Assembly (NCBI GenBank): GCA_031216915.1
Contig: CM062290.1
Coordinates: forward strand, 166,489,453 to 166,553,452
Origin: Pictodentalium vernedei
Lineage: Eukaryota > Mollusca > Scaphopoda > Dentaliida > Dentaliidae
DNA length: 64,000 nt
Direction of reading: 5' to 3'
In this document: piece by piece, positions 10,102-20,860 of the stretch
Layout: each line of letters begins with the position of its first letter
Position numbering within the stretch: the stretch's first letter is position 1
Program-made: the position numbers and the translations under genes
The notes under the pieces: model-generated
What the model was told of the DNA's origin: nothing
Databases searched by the model: none
Seen by the model: the letters and a program-made list of their open reading frames with translations, nothing else

Positions 10102-10690
10102 ATTGGGGTTTCATGACACTTTCAAAAACCAAGAGAACTTTGTGTTAAACTGTTTTGTCAGTGAAGGAAGCCAGAGTACACAGAGACAACCACCAAGCAG
10201 TGGTCAGCAAATGTCAGACTCTCCAACGAAATAACATGGCACAAGAAGAGTAGGCAGGTAGGCAGTGGTTGAAGGCAATTGCACCATTCAGTATGCCTTA
10301 GTACACAATAACACTGTGTCCCCACATGGACAATCAGGATTTAGTGTTTTGCCAAAGGACACAGCACAGATGTCACAAAAGTCAGGATTGAACCATCAGT
10401 TTAACCCTTTACCCAACGCAGACGATATCAAAATTTATTATTTTCAATATCATTTTTTGAAATTTTTCAAAAAATTTCAACAAAACCATATCATGTGACC
10501 CCTCATTGGAACGAGCTCAATGAGCTCGTTCCAATGAGGGGTCACATGATATGGTTTTGTTGAAATATTTTGAAAAATTTAATCTTTTCAACTGCTCAGT
10601 TTGCATATTACGCGGGCGGTTGCGGGCGATTCGTTAGGTAAAGGGTTAAAGTTCCATGCTCTAACCAATGAGCCAGCTCATTCCCAAATC
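10102..10690 (-). mobile_element. Old SINE family 1 copy split by a MITE
   Basis: Diverged family 1 sequence runs from 10102 (TTTATTGGGGTTTCATGACA) through GGAAGCCAGAGTACACAGAG to the B-box remnant GATTGAACC at about 10386. The A-box side continues after the MITE as CATGCTCTAACCAATGAGCC. It is heavily diverged and has no clear target duplication. Confidence 0.7.
10401..10649. mobile_element. TTAA hairpin MITE, subfamily A, inserted in the SINE head
   Basis: TTAACCCTTTACCCAACG is the left end and TTAGGTAAAGGGTTAA the right end. Central palindrome GGAACGAGCTCAATGAGCTC sits between inner arms CATATCATGTGACCCC and their complement. The host SINE joins across a single TTAA, so this MITE transposed after the SINE. 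Confidence 0.92.
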
Positions 10691-11076
10691 CATTGTTACA
10701 AGTGATTGACATCTTCAATATATTTTCCTAAATAGCTAAAATTTTCATTTTCTACTAAAAAAAGTGGATTCCGAGACTCTCATTAGAATAAGCTTGATGA
10801 GCTTGTTCTAATGAAGTGAAGAGACATGCTCGTGAGCAACAATTAACAAGATAAAAAAAACCCCAACAGAATCTGAATGTTGCATATTATGTATAATGGT
10901 GGGCAGATTTGGCTCAAGTGAGCTCCTCAATGGTATCCTCTCAAAGAGTATAAAAAAAAGTTGAAACAAAGTGGATGAATCCATTGAGTATTCAAAAGGA
11001 GGGTCTGTAATAATTGAATCCCAGTCGAATGGAGCCGTAGGATTGAATAATTACTGATTCGCCTCACTAATTTGTT
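10650..11076. other. No gene; one small hairpin
   Basis: An imperfect hairpin at 10775-10830 has arms CATTAGAATAAGCTTGATG and GAGCTTGTTCTAATG. Its terminal repeats are not resolvable. Nothing else is seen. Confidence 0.45.
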
Positions 11077-11088
11077 GTCTATTGTGTT

Positions 11089-11455
11089 GGGAGCACGGTG
11101 GCTCAGTTGGTAGAGGTGCAGGCTGCAAGCCGAGAGGTCCTCGGTTCGAATCCCACCTGCGGCAACCGCGTTGTGTCCTTGGGCAAGACACTTCATCTCC
11201 ATTGCCCGCATGGGAGCACGATGACGCCGTGTGCTAAGGCGTACTGCACGTCGATGGTACGCATGTCTTCAACCAATCTAACCCTGCCTGTGCTGCAGTG
11301 CGGAGTTACGAAGTTGGGGAGCTGGCAGCTGCTCGTCGTTGCTCGGTGGTTCTCTCTGGGTACTCTGGCTTCCTCCACCCGTAAAACTGTCACGGTCATG
11401 ATTAGCCATTGTGCATAAATATGTGACCTTAAAACATCAATAAATAAATAAATAA
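11089..11455 (+). mobile_element. Full-length tRNA-derived SINE, family 1
   Basis: A perfect 12-bp target duplication, GTCTATTGTGTT, lies at 11077-11088 and 11456-11467. The head is tRNA-like, with A box TGGCTCAGTTGGTAGAGG and B box GGTTCGAATCCC at tRNA spacing. The body contains TGTCCTTGGGCAAGACACTT, a block resembling central motifs of widespread animal SINEs. The 3' end is ATGTGACCTTAAAACATC plus (AATA)n. It would be transcribed by RNA polymerase III if active. It is the reference copy for the family here. Confidence 0.95.
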
Positions 11456-11859
11456 GTCTATTGTGTTATCTTGTCATCAAATGTACTACTTTCTACTACT
11501 TTCTTTGTGCAAAAATGTGTGCACAGTAGATTGAAAGGTTAAAGTTTGTGACACAAAATAAATTAATTGATTCTCAGGAAGTTTTTTTTCAAATCCATGA
11601 GGGAGCAAGGGTTTTATTTTTATACCATGATTACCTATGCTACTATATATGAAAAGCCTTTAACATATATTTTAGCTTTATACACCAACCGTGGTGAACA
11701 TGCCAGCAACGGGATTTCAATAGTTAAAAATTTACACCTACAGTGGAACTACATCCAAGTTGACCTTTAGTGACGTCGACCTGAGTGCAAACTTGTCTAA
11801 ATTTATCGCACATCGCCTCGTGAAGAGTGAAATGAAAGTGGCAATTATTTATTATGTTT

Positions 11860-12825
11860 TTAAGGTGCTATATAAGTAATGGAATTTTGTTTATTTTGAA
11901 CTTCTCACCTCTGATATTCCTTAAATTCAGATTAAATATACACAAATTATACATCAAAATGAAGGTTGGGATGTATAGAACACGAAACACATATGTAATC
12001 AACTCACAGAGTTAACAGCAGGCACCTCTGGTTCCTGGAAGTCTGCTATCATATTCGTACCAGAACTGATAATAAAATAATATTTCGCAAGAACAACTCG
12101 TGGCCAAATGTGCTTCAGATATTCAATAACAAAGCTAGGCATTCAAAACACTTTCGAGTGCAGCGATAGGACTGCATTTTGGAAAAGGACAACACTGTCT
12201 GCATTTTTTATTGAAGATTGATTCCATGCTCGACAGACATGCGCAAATCACTCGATACCACGAATTTCCACTGAAAAACAAAATCGTAATTCTAAGAAAT
12301 TTCAACGGGTATCATGATACCTTGCATTTAATATGGCAACTGTGCAGTCTCTATCTTATAACAGTATACTGTATTAAGGCGATCTTTCTCATTATTTGAT
12401 TTTAGACGGCGTTGTACATAAATGCTATTTCCATCCGATGACATCGACTGGAAATCGAAAGTAAATTCATATGCAAACAAAAGCAAAGGTTTTGGAATTT
12501 ACCTCCATGCAGCTCTGTCGCTGTGTTTTGAAGAATTTTGATACCCTAGCTTTGTTCTTGGATATGTAAAGCACATTTGGCCACAAGTTGTCCTCGTGAA
12601 ATATTATTAAATTATCAGTTCTGGTACGAATACGGTAGCAGACTTCCAGGAACCAGTATTGCCTACGGTCGACTCTATGAGTTGACTACACATGTGTTTC
12701 GTGTTCTATACATCTCAATCTTCATTTTGATGTACATTTTGTGTATATTTAATTTGAACTGAAGGAATATCAGAGGTGAGAATTTTCAAAATAAACAAAA
12801 TTCCATTACTTATATAGCCCCTTAA
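11860..12825. mobile_element. 966-bp element with long terminal inverted repeats, TTAA-flanked
   Basis: The ends TTAAGGTGCTATATAAG and CTTATATAGCCCCTTAA begin arms of about 300 bp (11864-12175 and 12520-12821). Both arms include, inverted, words such as TGGCCA, TTCCTGGAAGTCTGCT and ATTCCATTACTTATATAG. The centre is about 340 bp and non-coding. TTAA duplication is shared with piggyBac and Kolobok-type elements; the superfamily is undecided. Confidence 0.8.
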
Positions 12826-13119
12826 ATGAGTTTATCCCATAAAACACCAAAAATTAACAAACATGCATTGTCTCATGTTGATAAAGCATCCATAACTCGA
12901 AATATTAAGTTATTGTGTTATTAAAATGAAAAAGGACTTGTTTCTTTTTCTATTTCATTTCGGTGATAAAATTGACAGCAGAAGTACCGCAAACTGATGC
13001 TCATGTAAACAAAAACAGATTTGCACATTTGTACGTCTGCTGCTCAGGAAAATTGAGAAAAAATAATAGCAGCTCTTAATAATCTGACGATCATGGTATA
13101 AATAAAATATACCCAAAGT

Positions 13120-13242
13120 AGCTTGGTGTACCAAATGTTCACCACTTGTGGTGTGAACCGTGCACCGAAGGCTCGCGGTTAACACCACTTCACCACTCGT
13201 GGTGAACATTTGGTACACCAAGCTACTATGGGTATATTCTAT
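13120..13242. repeat. Large imperfect palindrome (about 120 bp)
   Basis: The arms start TAGCTTGGTGTACCAAATG and end CATTTGGTACACCAAGCTA. They continue inwards through CACCACTTGTGGTG and CACCACTCGTGGTG to a small loop. It is flanked by AT-rich sequence (TATACCCA / TGGGTATA). It is probably the core of another hairpin MITE. Confidence 0.75.
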
Positions 13243-13789
13243 ATTTTTATTTTTTTCTTGCGTATAGTGAGCACGGACTGAGATGCTTTTTGCTGTCTTT
13301 TCACACACAGAATATATCGAATGTACATAATTATACAAACAAACTCATTTAATTTGAGAAATAAAACTGTTTTACATCTATAGTTTTTTACGCTTCAGAT
13401 TTCAGTTACATTCATCAATCAAAAAACACAAAAAGTTTTTAGTCTCCCAATTTGTAGTAATATTGGAAGACACTCATACCAGAAAATAAGTGGTCAGACA
13501 AGGACAATGTCAGGTACAAAAAGCCTTTAAAGGCCAATGTCTGACTGAGGTTTAAAAGCATCAGGCAAAATATCTGATGCCAAAATTATCAATGAAGTTC
13601 AGTAATCAGAACATTATGCTTGCTGGAAATCATGTATATAACTAGTAAGCCTAAAATTAATGATTATTGTGGTTTCTGGTCCTGGCAAGTTGGGAAGTGT
13701 GAAGAAAGTGACTGTACAGCTCATCAGTATTAACAGCATGTGAAGGAATACGATTTGATATTAGCCATACATGTACCTAAATTATGTCT

Positions 13790-13935
13790 TAAGGGTAGTT
13801 TAGTTCCAATTCAGAATGAAACTAATCATACCTTGTTTGGCAGGGCTCAGTAGCCCTGCCAAACAAGGTATGGTTGGATGAATTCTGAGCAGTTTTAAGA
13901 TGAAGGTACATGTACACCCAAAACACATTATTTGG
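13790..13935. mobile_element. Hairpin element, family G-like core
   Basis: The near-perfect hairpin at 13831-13872 has arms built on ACCTTGTTTGGCAGGGCTCA. Flanks TTCCAATTCAGAATGAAAC and AATTCTGAGCAG are only weakly inverted. The core is the same word class (TTGTTTGRCAGRGCTC) as the centres at 27257-27469 and 26475-26908. Confidence 0.6.
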
Positions 13936-14138
13936 AATTCTCAAACTCCATTTTGTAATATGTCAGATATCATTCTTAAAAGACAGACATGCTTCATTTG
14001 GTGTCTGACATTTTGTCTGGAAGCGCAATGAAAATTATTTTCAGGCTTGAAAACACTGCAAGGAAATAAAAAAATGTCCAATGAGGAGATTCAATTGCAG
14101 GGAGGGATTGCCTGAGAATAAAAACAGTTTTTTAAGCA

Positions 14139-14391
14139 TTAACCCTTTACCTAACATACAAGACAGGCGGCACTTGGAAACAGAATTCTTGAACACCTGT
14201 ATTTTTTTTCATTTTTTGCATCAAAAACATAGCTTATGATCCCTCATTGGAACAAGCTCAACGAGCTCATTCCAGTGAGGGATCATAAGCAATGTTTTTG
14301 AGATAAAAAATGAAAAAATAATGAGAAATGAATGGTGATTTTTATGAATGGCACTGACTGGTTTTGGTCATTATGATGGGTAAAGAGTTAA
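14139..14391. mobile_element. TTAA hairpin MITE, subfamily B
   Basis: TTAACCCTTTACCTAACATA is the left end and GGGTAAAGAGTTAA the right end. Inner arms CATAGCTTATGATCCC and its complement flank a hairpin around AACAAGCTCAACGAGCTC. Confidence 0.88.
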
Positions 14392-14647
14392 CTGAATAAT
14401 TTTGCTGAAAAAAATGTCCACAGGTTGCACAATTTCTTATATACTTGAAAGCAATTCATAACTTTGTAAATTGGTGGAAGACAATGCTCCAGTTTTTATT
14501 ATTTACACAATTCATTCCATCTGCACCTGCACAACAATATACTCTACAAACAGAAGTAAACAAATCATAGACATTCCCTCAAAGATGATAGATTTATAAA
14601 TGCATATATTTTGAGAAATGAGACAATCAGTATACAAACTGTATAAG

Positions 14648-14852
14648 CTTAAACCTTTACATAATGCAAGTATTCTGATACTGACAATGCTTTTTATAAA
14701 TAATTAAAGAATTTTAATATTTTGTTTAAAAAATACCTAATAACCTCCCACTGGAGTGATATCATTCCAATGAGGGATTATTCTCTGTAATTTGAAAAAT
14801 GAAAAAAAAAAAACTGATGGTGATTTTATGCAGAGTGCTTGAAGGGTTCAAG
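14648..14852. mobile_element. Degenerate TTAA MITE, subfamily B
   Basis: The left end TTAAACCTTTACATAATGC and the right end GAAGGGTTCAAG are decayed. A residual hairpin at about 14740-14785 (CCTCCCACTGGAGTG and CATTCCAATGAGGG) marks the centre. Confidence 0.6.
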
Positions 14853-14929
14853 CAAGAAGGGACAATTATTTATCCCTGTATTTTCCAAGCACTAATACAA
14901 TTATGAGTACCATATACAATAGCATGACA

Positions 14930-15550
14930 AAAAAAAACTAGAGATGGTCTGTCCCGGTATACCCCCACCATGGCATACCACCTAGTGTGGGTGACTGAAA
15001 AGGGGCATTCAATTTTTTTAAGTAAAATTAAAAAATCCAATCTGGCCACCAGTCGGCCACCTTGATTCCGATCGGGAAAAAGAATATGTCACACACTGCT
15101 CATCATGTTGATCATGTAGGTGAAGTTTCATGAAAATGCAACTAAACCTGTGCAAGTAGTTTGCTCCACAAGTATTTTGCAAAATCCAATATGGCCTCCA
15201 GTTGGCCATCTTGAATATGGTCTGGAAAAAATTTATGTCACGCACTGCTCCTCATCATGTCGATCAATTTATATTGAGCTTCATGAAAATGCAGCAAAAA
15301 CTGTAGAAGAAGTTCGCTCCACAAGTTTGCAAAATCCAATATGGCCACCAGTCGGCCATCTTGAATCCGATCTGGAAAACAATTATGGCATGCACTTCCC
15401 CTCATCATGTTGATCATTTTTGTGAAGTTTCATGAAAATGTGTCTAAAAGTGTGGAAGTAGTTCGTTTACATGTGCAATGGACTGACGACGACAGACAGA
15501 ATGACAAGTTAACTCCCATATACCCCCCCCCCCCCCCCCCCCCCCAAACT
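14930..15550 (+). mobile_element. Tandem-core element (HINE-like), three units of about 140 bp
   Basis: The word CCAATATGGCC and GGCCATCTTGAAT recur in three units between about 15035 and 15370, together with GTGAAGTTTCATGAAAATG. Downstream come GACTGACGACGACAGACAGA and a 23-C tract (15523-15545). The element probably begins at ACTAGAGATGGTCTGTCCCG. No end hairpin is clear. Confidence 0.55.
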
Positions 15551-15800
15551 GCAGTAAAGTAGCCATGACAAGATTTGTTGAAAACTTCATCTAAATTTGA
15601 TGACTGATTTAATGAAAACTTCATCTACATTTCATCTAAATTCAACTTGAGAAATATTTGGTGAAAAAACCCATTCAATTTACCAGAGGATAATTTGATT
15701 AAATGAGCCCAAATTATCCTTATTTCAGTGGAAAAAGAAATTGTGTCATTTTCAGGAATAACCACCAGCAGCATACAAGGAGTTAATCCTTCCACTAAAA
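15550..15800 (-). repeat. Dispersed repeat, reverse copy of 2990-3260
   Basis: AGTAGCCATGACAAGATTTG corresponds inverted to the hairpin arm at 3200-3248. TTTGATTAAATGAGCCCAAA corresponds to the ATTTGGGC block at about 3105. It retains more internal sequence than the copy near 3 kb. Confidence 0.6.
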
Positions 15801-16100
15801 ACACTGTGTGAGAAATTGTTACAAATCAACAACAGGGTCCTTGCAATTGAATGAATAGTCAATTGAAGGCTATTCCAGGAGTTCCCAGTATATTTTCAAG
15901 TCTTTTCAAAGAGTTACTGATGAGAAATTCAAGCATTTTCAGAGAATTACTTGGGGAAAAAACAAGGGTCCTTCATGAACTACATGTGATTACACAAACT
16001 GGTAAGCTGAGGGAATTTGTCAATTTTAACTGGTTGAGTGCTAAAAGCCACTATCATGTTTCTGTTGAAAAGTGCTGGAAGCCACTTTAGTGGCTCCATA
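15801..16100. repeat. Mostly unassigned; possible family C end
   Basis: From about 16027 the words AACTGGTTGAGTGCTAAAAG and AAAGTGCTGGAAGCCACTTT resemble the terminal region of MITE family C. The rest shows no feature. Confidence 0.35.
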
Positions 16101-16149
16101 CTGTATGCATTAACTTGATTACACTGTGTGCATTAACTTGATCTTTGCT

Positions 16150-16440
16150 CAGTAACTGAATAGCCAATTTGCAAGGGGAAAATATTCACTTAACAGGGTA
16201 TTCTATTACCAGGAATTTGATAATTTTCCTGTATTCTAGTGTTAACTGAGAATTTATTCCATTTATTTATTGGTGTTTAAGGTCAACTTTTAGCATCTAT
16301 GGCTATCTCATGACCACAACATTGGTGTGAAGGCAAGTTTAGCCAATTGTTGATACCTACACTGCCCTCTGTAAAGGATTTCCACCCCAGGCATCCGTTA
16401 CAAGATCCTATGTTACCAATAGAGCAGAACTTGTTTCCCC
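16150..16440 (-). mobile_element. Pogo-like MITE half truncated by a family 2 SINE
   Basis: Positions 16150-16262 match one half of the pogo-like MITE family (ACTGAATAGCC, TTAACAGGG, CCTGTATTCTAGTG). They stop where the hairpin would begin. The tail TTTATTTATTGGTGTTTAAG of a minus-strand SINE starts there and runs to about 16440 (family 2 body). Confidence 0.6.
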
Positions 16441-16699
16441 CAATACCACTTCTATTCAAAATTTCACAAAAAAATTACAAAGTTCAACAACCTGTAATTT
16501 TGTTAAAAATTAAACAAAATCAAACTCTTGGAAATATGCAGACCTTTGGTATATGTATAAATACCCTGAAAAACAAAAAGGGTCTACTTGAAAAATACAA
16601 AAAGTAATAAGTTGACAAACGTTGAACCTGTATGTGGTCAGAAGAACATATAAATGGACGAAAAGACAGGGGTAAAACAATATGCCCCCAACTTTTCGT

Positions 16700-16860
16700 T
16701 TCGGGAACACAACATTTAGCAAAAACATATCATGTGACCCCTCACTGGAATGAGCTCATCAAACTCGTTCTACTGAGGGTCACATGATGTTTTGTTAAAA
16801 AAAAAAACAATTAAAATAACAAATTTTGATACTATGTGCATTGGATTAAGGGATAAGCTA
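16700..16860. mobile_element. TTAA MITE subfamily A, partial
   Basis: Inner arms CATATCATGTGACCCC and GGGTCACATGATG surround a decayed hairpin. The right terminus is GTGCATTGGATTAAGGGAT. The left end is not found. The stretch AATTAAAATAACAAATTTTG here is the empty-site equivalent of the DIRS insertion at 42118. Confidence 0.7.
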
Positions 16861-17031
16861 TTTAGCTTAGCATGAGGCAATGCTTGGGTGGAAACTCCTA
16901 CCTGTAAGTGTTTAATGCATGGTAATACTACTAAGCAAGTACTGTTCATGCATTTAATAAATATATGGCACATAAAATAATGAGCCTCACTCTGAAACAA
17001 GTTCTAACATGGCAGTATAAATACAGAGGAG

Positions 17032-17445
17032 CCCACTTAATTGGATATCTCTTAACTGAATAAACCCTGTTATTGAATATAATTTCCCAAACACAAAACC
17101 ATTTACCATACCTCCAGTACAAATTTGACCTGTTAAATGAATATAGGTTATAGAGTAAATTCCTGTTAACTGAATAAAAAAGTCTTGTAACCTATCGAGA
17201 AATTACTCACTCTCCCCAGTTTTCTTTGTTTATAGACCTATTTGGCCTCAGTACATCCAATACAGGCATTTACTCTATTATATCTTGTTTGACAAAGCTC
17301 ATAGAGCTCAAGATATAATAGAATAAATGCTATGTTTATCTTTAGAATACAGGAAAGTGACACAATCCCTGTTAATAGAATAATCCTGTTGAATGAATAA
17401 TTTCCATTAGCAAAGTGGGTATTCAATTAACAGGATTCCACTGTA
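17032..17445. mobile_element. Pogo/Tc1-like hairpin MITE (family D)
   Basis: The ends TACAGAGGAGCCC and GGATTCCACTGTA fit the TA + CAGTGGA pattern of pogo-type elements. Repeated TTAACTGAAT / ATTCAATTAACAG words are arranged inverted. The central hairpin at 17265-17330 has arms ATTATATCTTGTTTGACA and its complement around GAGCTCATAGAGCTC. Its ATTGAATATAATTTCCC shows the unoccupied site of the second DIRS insertion. Confidence 0.85.
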
Positions 17446-17960
17446 CATCAAAACAACTTAATGTTTAAGTAGGATCATTAATATGTATAGAACTGGATTG
17501 GTGGAATGCTCACATATAAAAAAGTGTCTGACATGGTGCCATCTTGGGGGGGGGGGGGGGGGGGGGGGGCAATTATCGTTGCTATAAACAGACAATGCTC
17601 AACAACAAAGTTTTTGATACCTCACAATCATCAATCGCATTTTAAAAAATACCAGTATACTCTGAAGAAAATGAATATTTGGATGATGTGCACATTTCTC
17701 ATTGCAATGCAAACTGATTATTTACAAAATATATTAGTTAATGTTCCATTGAAACTAAACTCCTCGTCCCTCTGATTAGACGAGAGCTCGCACAGGTTTT
17801 GCTATGTGTATGGCTCCAGTGACATATGTTACTGCCTGATGCCACCAAGTGAAATACTTGAAAAGATGCTAACAATGGGAGGAGATTCAAAGTGTATAAA
17901 GCCTATAAAATTATATTTTTCGAGGCCAGTGATCATTCCATGAATGTATACAAATAACCC
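17446..17960. other. No gene; 24-G tract
   Basis: Positions 17546-17569 are 24 consecutive G. Otherwise AT-rich sequence with no recognisable element. Confidence 0.5.
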
Positions 17961-17964
17961 ATTT

Positions 17965-18345
17965 ATAAAAAAGTTGAGGTTACTCCATCTCGGTTTGAAT
18001 CATGAACTTGTTAATGATTTGAACTGAGATGGAGTAACCTCGACCTTTATCTAAGTTATTGATTTTATGTTGTCCAGAGATGTTGTGGGGAACACAAGAG
18101 GTTTATTTCCTAAATTTGTTATCATAAAGGTTACCCTGCTCATTCAAGTTACCTTGTTCATTTCACAATGTGGATTTTATGATATGTGTAGGGTCTTATT
18201 GGAACATATATGTTATTGTGATGAAATGATGGTAACCTGGTCTGAGGTTTGGCGCTTAGAGCTTATGCCGAACCTCGATTTGCATCTCGGTTGGACATAA
18301 GCTACAAACCTCCGACCAGTTTACCGTAAATTCATCACAAAAACT
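17965..18345. repeat. Two hairpins, possible MITE cores
   Basis: The first, at 17974-18042, has arms GAGGTTACTCCATCTCGGTT and its near-complement. The second, at 18231-18328, has arms GGTAACCTGGTCTGAGGTTT and AAACCTCCGACCAGTTTACC. Neither has resolvable termini. Confidence 0.55.
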
Positions 18346-18700
18346 GATATTACTGACAAAAAACAAGTGCCCGAGATTCGAAAGTTGATATTGTATTACT
18401 AGTTTTCAGGCCAGATAAACACCATGATGTCTAGACAGAGCATGTCATTGAAAGTCACCAATGGGAGGACTGATGACTTGACACCAGCTTGAGGGTGAGG
18501 GGGGGGGGGGGTTGCAATTAGAGATGCAATTAGAGATGAGCAATATACTGAAAAAACTGGCTCGATACCGATACCATGGGAATACCTAAAAACCAAACCA
18601 AACCTATTGATGAATACCGAAACAGTCTGAAAGTTTAAAATTTCCACATTCGCTATTTATAAGTCCCTGTTGAGACTTGATAACGGTTGAAAGGTTCATT

Positions 18701-19059
18701 ATTTATTTATTGGTGTTTAAGGTCACATATTTCTGCACAATGGCTAATCATAACACGACAGTTTTACAGGTGGAGGAAGCGGAGTACCCAGAAAGAACCA
18801 AGCAACGGCGAGCAGCTGTCAGCTCCCCAACATACTAACTCCACGCAGGCAGGGTTAGCATTGGTTGAAGACAGGAGCGTCATCGACGTGCAGTATGCCT
18901 TAGTACACAATGTCACCGTGTCCCCACGTGGGCAATTGGGGTGAAGTGTCTTGTCCAAGGACACCACATGGTTGCCGCTGGTGGGATTCGAACCAAGAAC
19001 CTCTCAGCTTGCACCTATAACAACTGAGCTACCCCCCCTCCACCCCCACCTCACCCCGT
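18701..19059 (-). mobile_element. Near-full-length tRNA-SINE, family 1
   Basis: A 10-bp target duplication, AAGGTTCATT, lies at 18691-18700 and 19060-19069. The minus-strand head includes the B box (GGTTCGAATCCC) and an A-box region decayed into a C-rich tract. The tail is CACCAATAAATAAATAAT. Confidence 0.9.
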
Positions 19060-19159
19060 AAGGTTCATTTTAATGAAAGAAGTGACTGATTTTTTTCCCT
19101 CAATGGACTGGGCATCTGTTCCCATTAGACTACAATCTGTACATGTCCAATTGCTTAAA

Positions 19160-19225
19160 AGTGATTTCTATTCAAGTCTTGGCTGCCTGTTCAGGCAGCC
19201 AAGACTTGACTAGAAATCACTGCCC
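19160..19225. repeat. Hairpin with core CAGGCAGCCAAGACTTG
   Basis: The arms CAAGTCTTGGCTGCCTG and CAGGCAGCCAAGACTTG are separated by two or three bases, and flanking GATTTCTA is also inverted. The same core word occurs at 20765, 24775 and 28095, so this is the centre of a MITE family (compare 24659-24873). Confidence 0.7.
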
Positions 19226-19330
19226 AGGTGATTTGTCTATTGTCAGCAGGACCTCCTAAAGGGCATGTCAGGGCACATGCTCTGAGATCGCAAAAGCCTG
19301 AAATAGATCTTTAAACATTAAGGTGTGTTT

Positions 19331-19479
19331 ATTTATTTATTGGTGTTTAAGGTCACATACTTATGCACAATGGCTAATCATAACCATGACAGTTTTACGG
19401 GTGGAAAAAGCTGGAATACCCAGAGAGAACCACCGAGCAACAATGAGCAGCTGCTAGCTACCCAACATCGCAACTCCGT
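19331..19479 (-). mobile_element. 5'-truncated SINE, family 1 (3' end only)
   Basis: A perfect 11-bp target duplication, AAGGTGTGTTT, lies at 19320-19330 and 19480-19490. Only the 3' ~150 bp of the SINE integrated, a LINE-machinery signature. Confidence 0.92.
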
Positions 19480-19490
19480 AAGGTGTGTTT

Positions 19491-20150
19491 AGAACAAGTC
19501 ATAAAATTACAGTAGATATGATTTGTGGTTGTAAAAGAAAAATGCCACTGCTGAGCTCATTGCTACAACAGCTCATTGCTACAACAACTTATTCTGTTTT
19601 ACCTGATGTACTACAGCAAATCTCAATCAAGTGAGATACCGAGTGCCAGACTGATACTGAGGTATGCCTCCCCTAAAAATACTGAAACCAAAACTGAAAT
19701 CAAAATTCTGATACAGCCCATCTCTAGTTTCAATGTTCTGGGTTCTGCCCATAGTAGTAAATGGTGGTTGGGTTTATCTGGCACTTTTTTTTTTATTTAA
19801 AACCAGCCTTTTGACAAAAAATACTCTTTTAACCACAACTAAATCTCCCCAATGTCATATTTCCTCACATTTACACCACAGAAGAGACCTTTGGCCTACA
19901 CCAGAAATTTCTGGGTACCATCTGGGACGTCTTTTGCTGACAACCCAGGAAAGCAGTTATTTAGAGAACAGTGGTAGGATTTATACATAAAATTTCACTT
20001 ATAAAAATAAAAGATAAAAGAATATATCTCGGCTTCTCAGATAAAATATAAATTTATTGAAATGTTTTTGTATTGTACTTATCTACTTTGGCAATTTAGC
20101 AACACGGATCATGTTTATTATATTATTGAAACTGTGAAATTTGTAAAAAG
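19491..20150. other. No feature recognised
   Basis: Unique-looking AT-rich sequence. Short ORFs of 74-85 codons overlap in different frames and have no recognisable content. Confidence 0.4.
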
Positions 20151-20151
20151 T

Positions 20152-20380
20152 AATGACTTTACCTTACTTGCAAAAAATAAATTTTGATTAACTAAATATT
20201 TTCTTTTTTGCCTCAAAGGTATAGCTAATGACTCCTCAATTGAATGAGTTTGGTAAGATTGTTCCAATGAGAGGTCATAGCCTGGTTTTAGGTTCAAAAA
20301 TTGAAAGAAAGTATAGAAATTGGAGTGGTGATTTTTGTGAAACTGCAGGATATTCCTGTCCTGGTAGATAAAGGATTAAC
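20152..20380. mobile_element. Degenerate TTAA MITE, subfamily B
   Basis: The left side TTTACCTTACTTGCAAAA, the inner arms GTATAGCTAATGACTCC and GAGGTCATAGCCTGG, and the right end TAGATAAAGGATTAA are all weakly conserved. The hairpin is imperfect, indicating an old copy. Confidence 0.65.
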
Positions 20381-20439
20381 TGGCCCATGGCCAGAAGTCA
20401 TTAGGTTTGTAAGGGCTGAAGTTGATACCACTATAAGGC

Positions 20440-20860
20440 CACACAAAATGAATTAATTGATTCTCAAGCAATTTATTTTTCAAATCAGTGAGGGGGGGGG
20501 ATAATTTTTATGTTTTCTTGCACATAATGAGCAATGGAATGAGGGGCTTTTCCATAGTCTCTTCACACACAGAATATATAGAAAGGGAATAATTATAGAT
20601 TAACTCATTTAATTTTAACCCCTAAGGGCCTAATTCCAATCTTTAATAACTTTTTACTGCAACAGAACAGTTGCCTCAAAATGCTGTTTCTAGAAAAACT
20701 TGCAAGTTATATTCAAAGTGTCTTGGCAGTCATTTCCTGGCAAGTGTTGACAGCCTATATAGGCAGCCAAGACATGCATAGAAACAAATGTAAAGCCACA
20801 AGATATAGACAGTCTTTAGTTATGCTCTTCAGATTTCAATTACATTCTTAAAACAAATGA
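20440..20860. repeat. Paralogue of the 11.5-13.5 kb flank, with a TTAA-type MITE
   Basis: AATTAATTGATTCTCA at 20450 matches 11562. CACACACAGAATATAT at 20565 matches 13303. CAGATTTCAATTACATTC at 20830 matches 13397. Between them sits an element starting TTAACCCCTAAGGGCC (20616) with the core GGCAGCCAAGAC at about 20763. Confidence 0.6.

Noticed and set aside
11089-11180. Functional tRNA gene
   Set aside because: A and B boxes are present, but the sequence continues into a SINE body and tail with a target duplication and does not close a tRNA cloverleaf.
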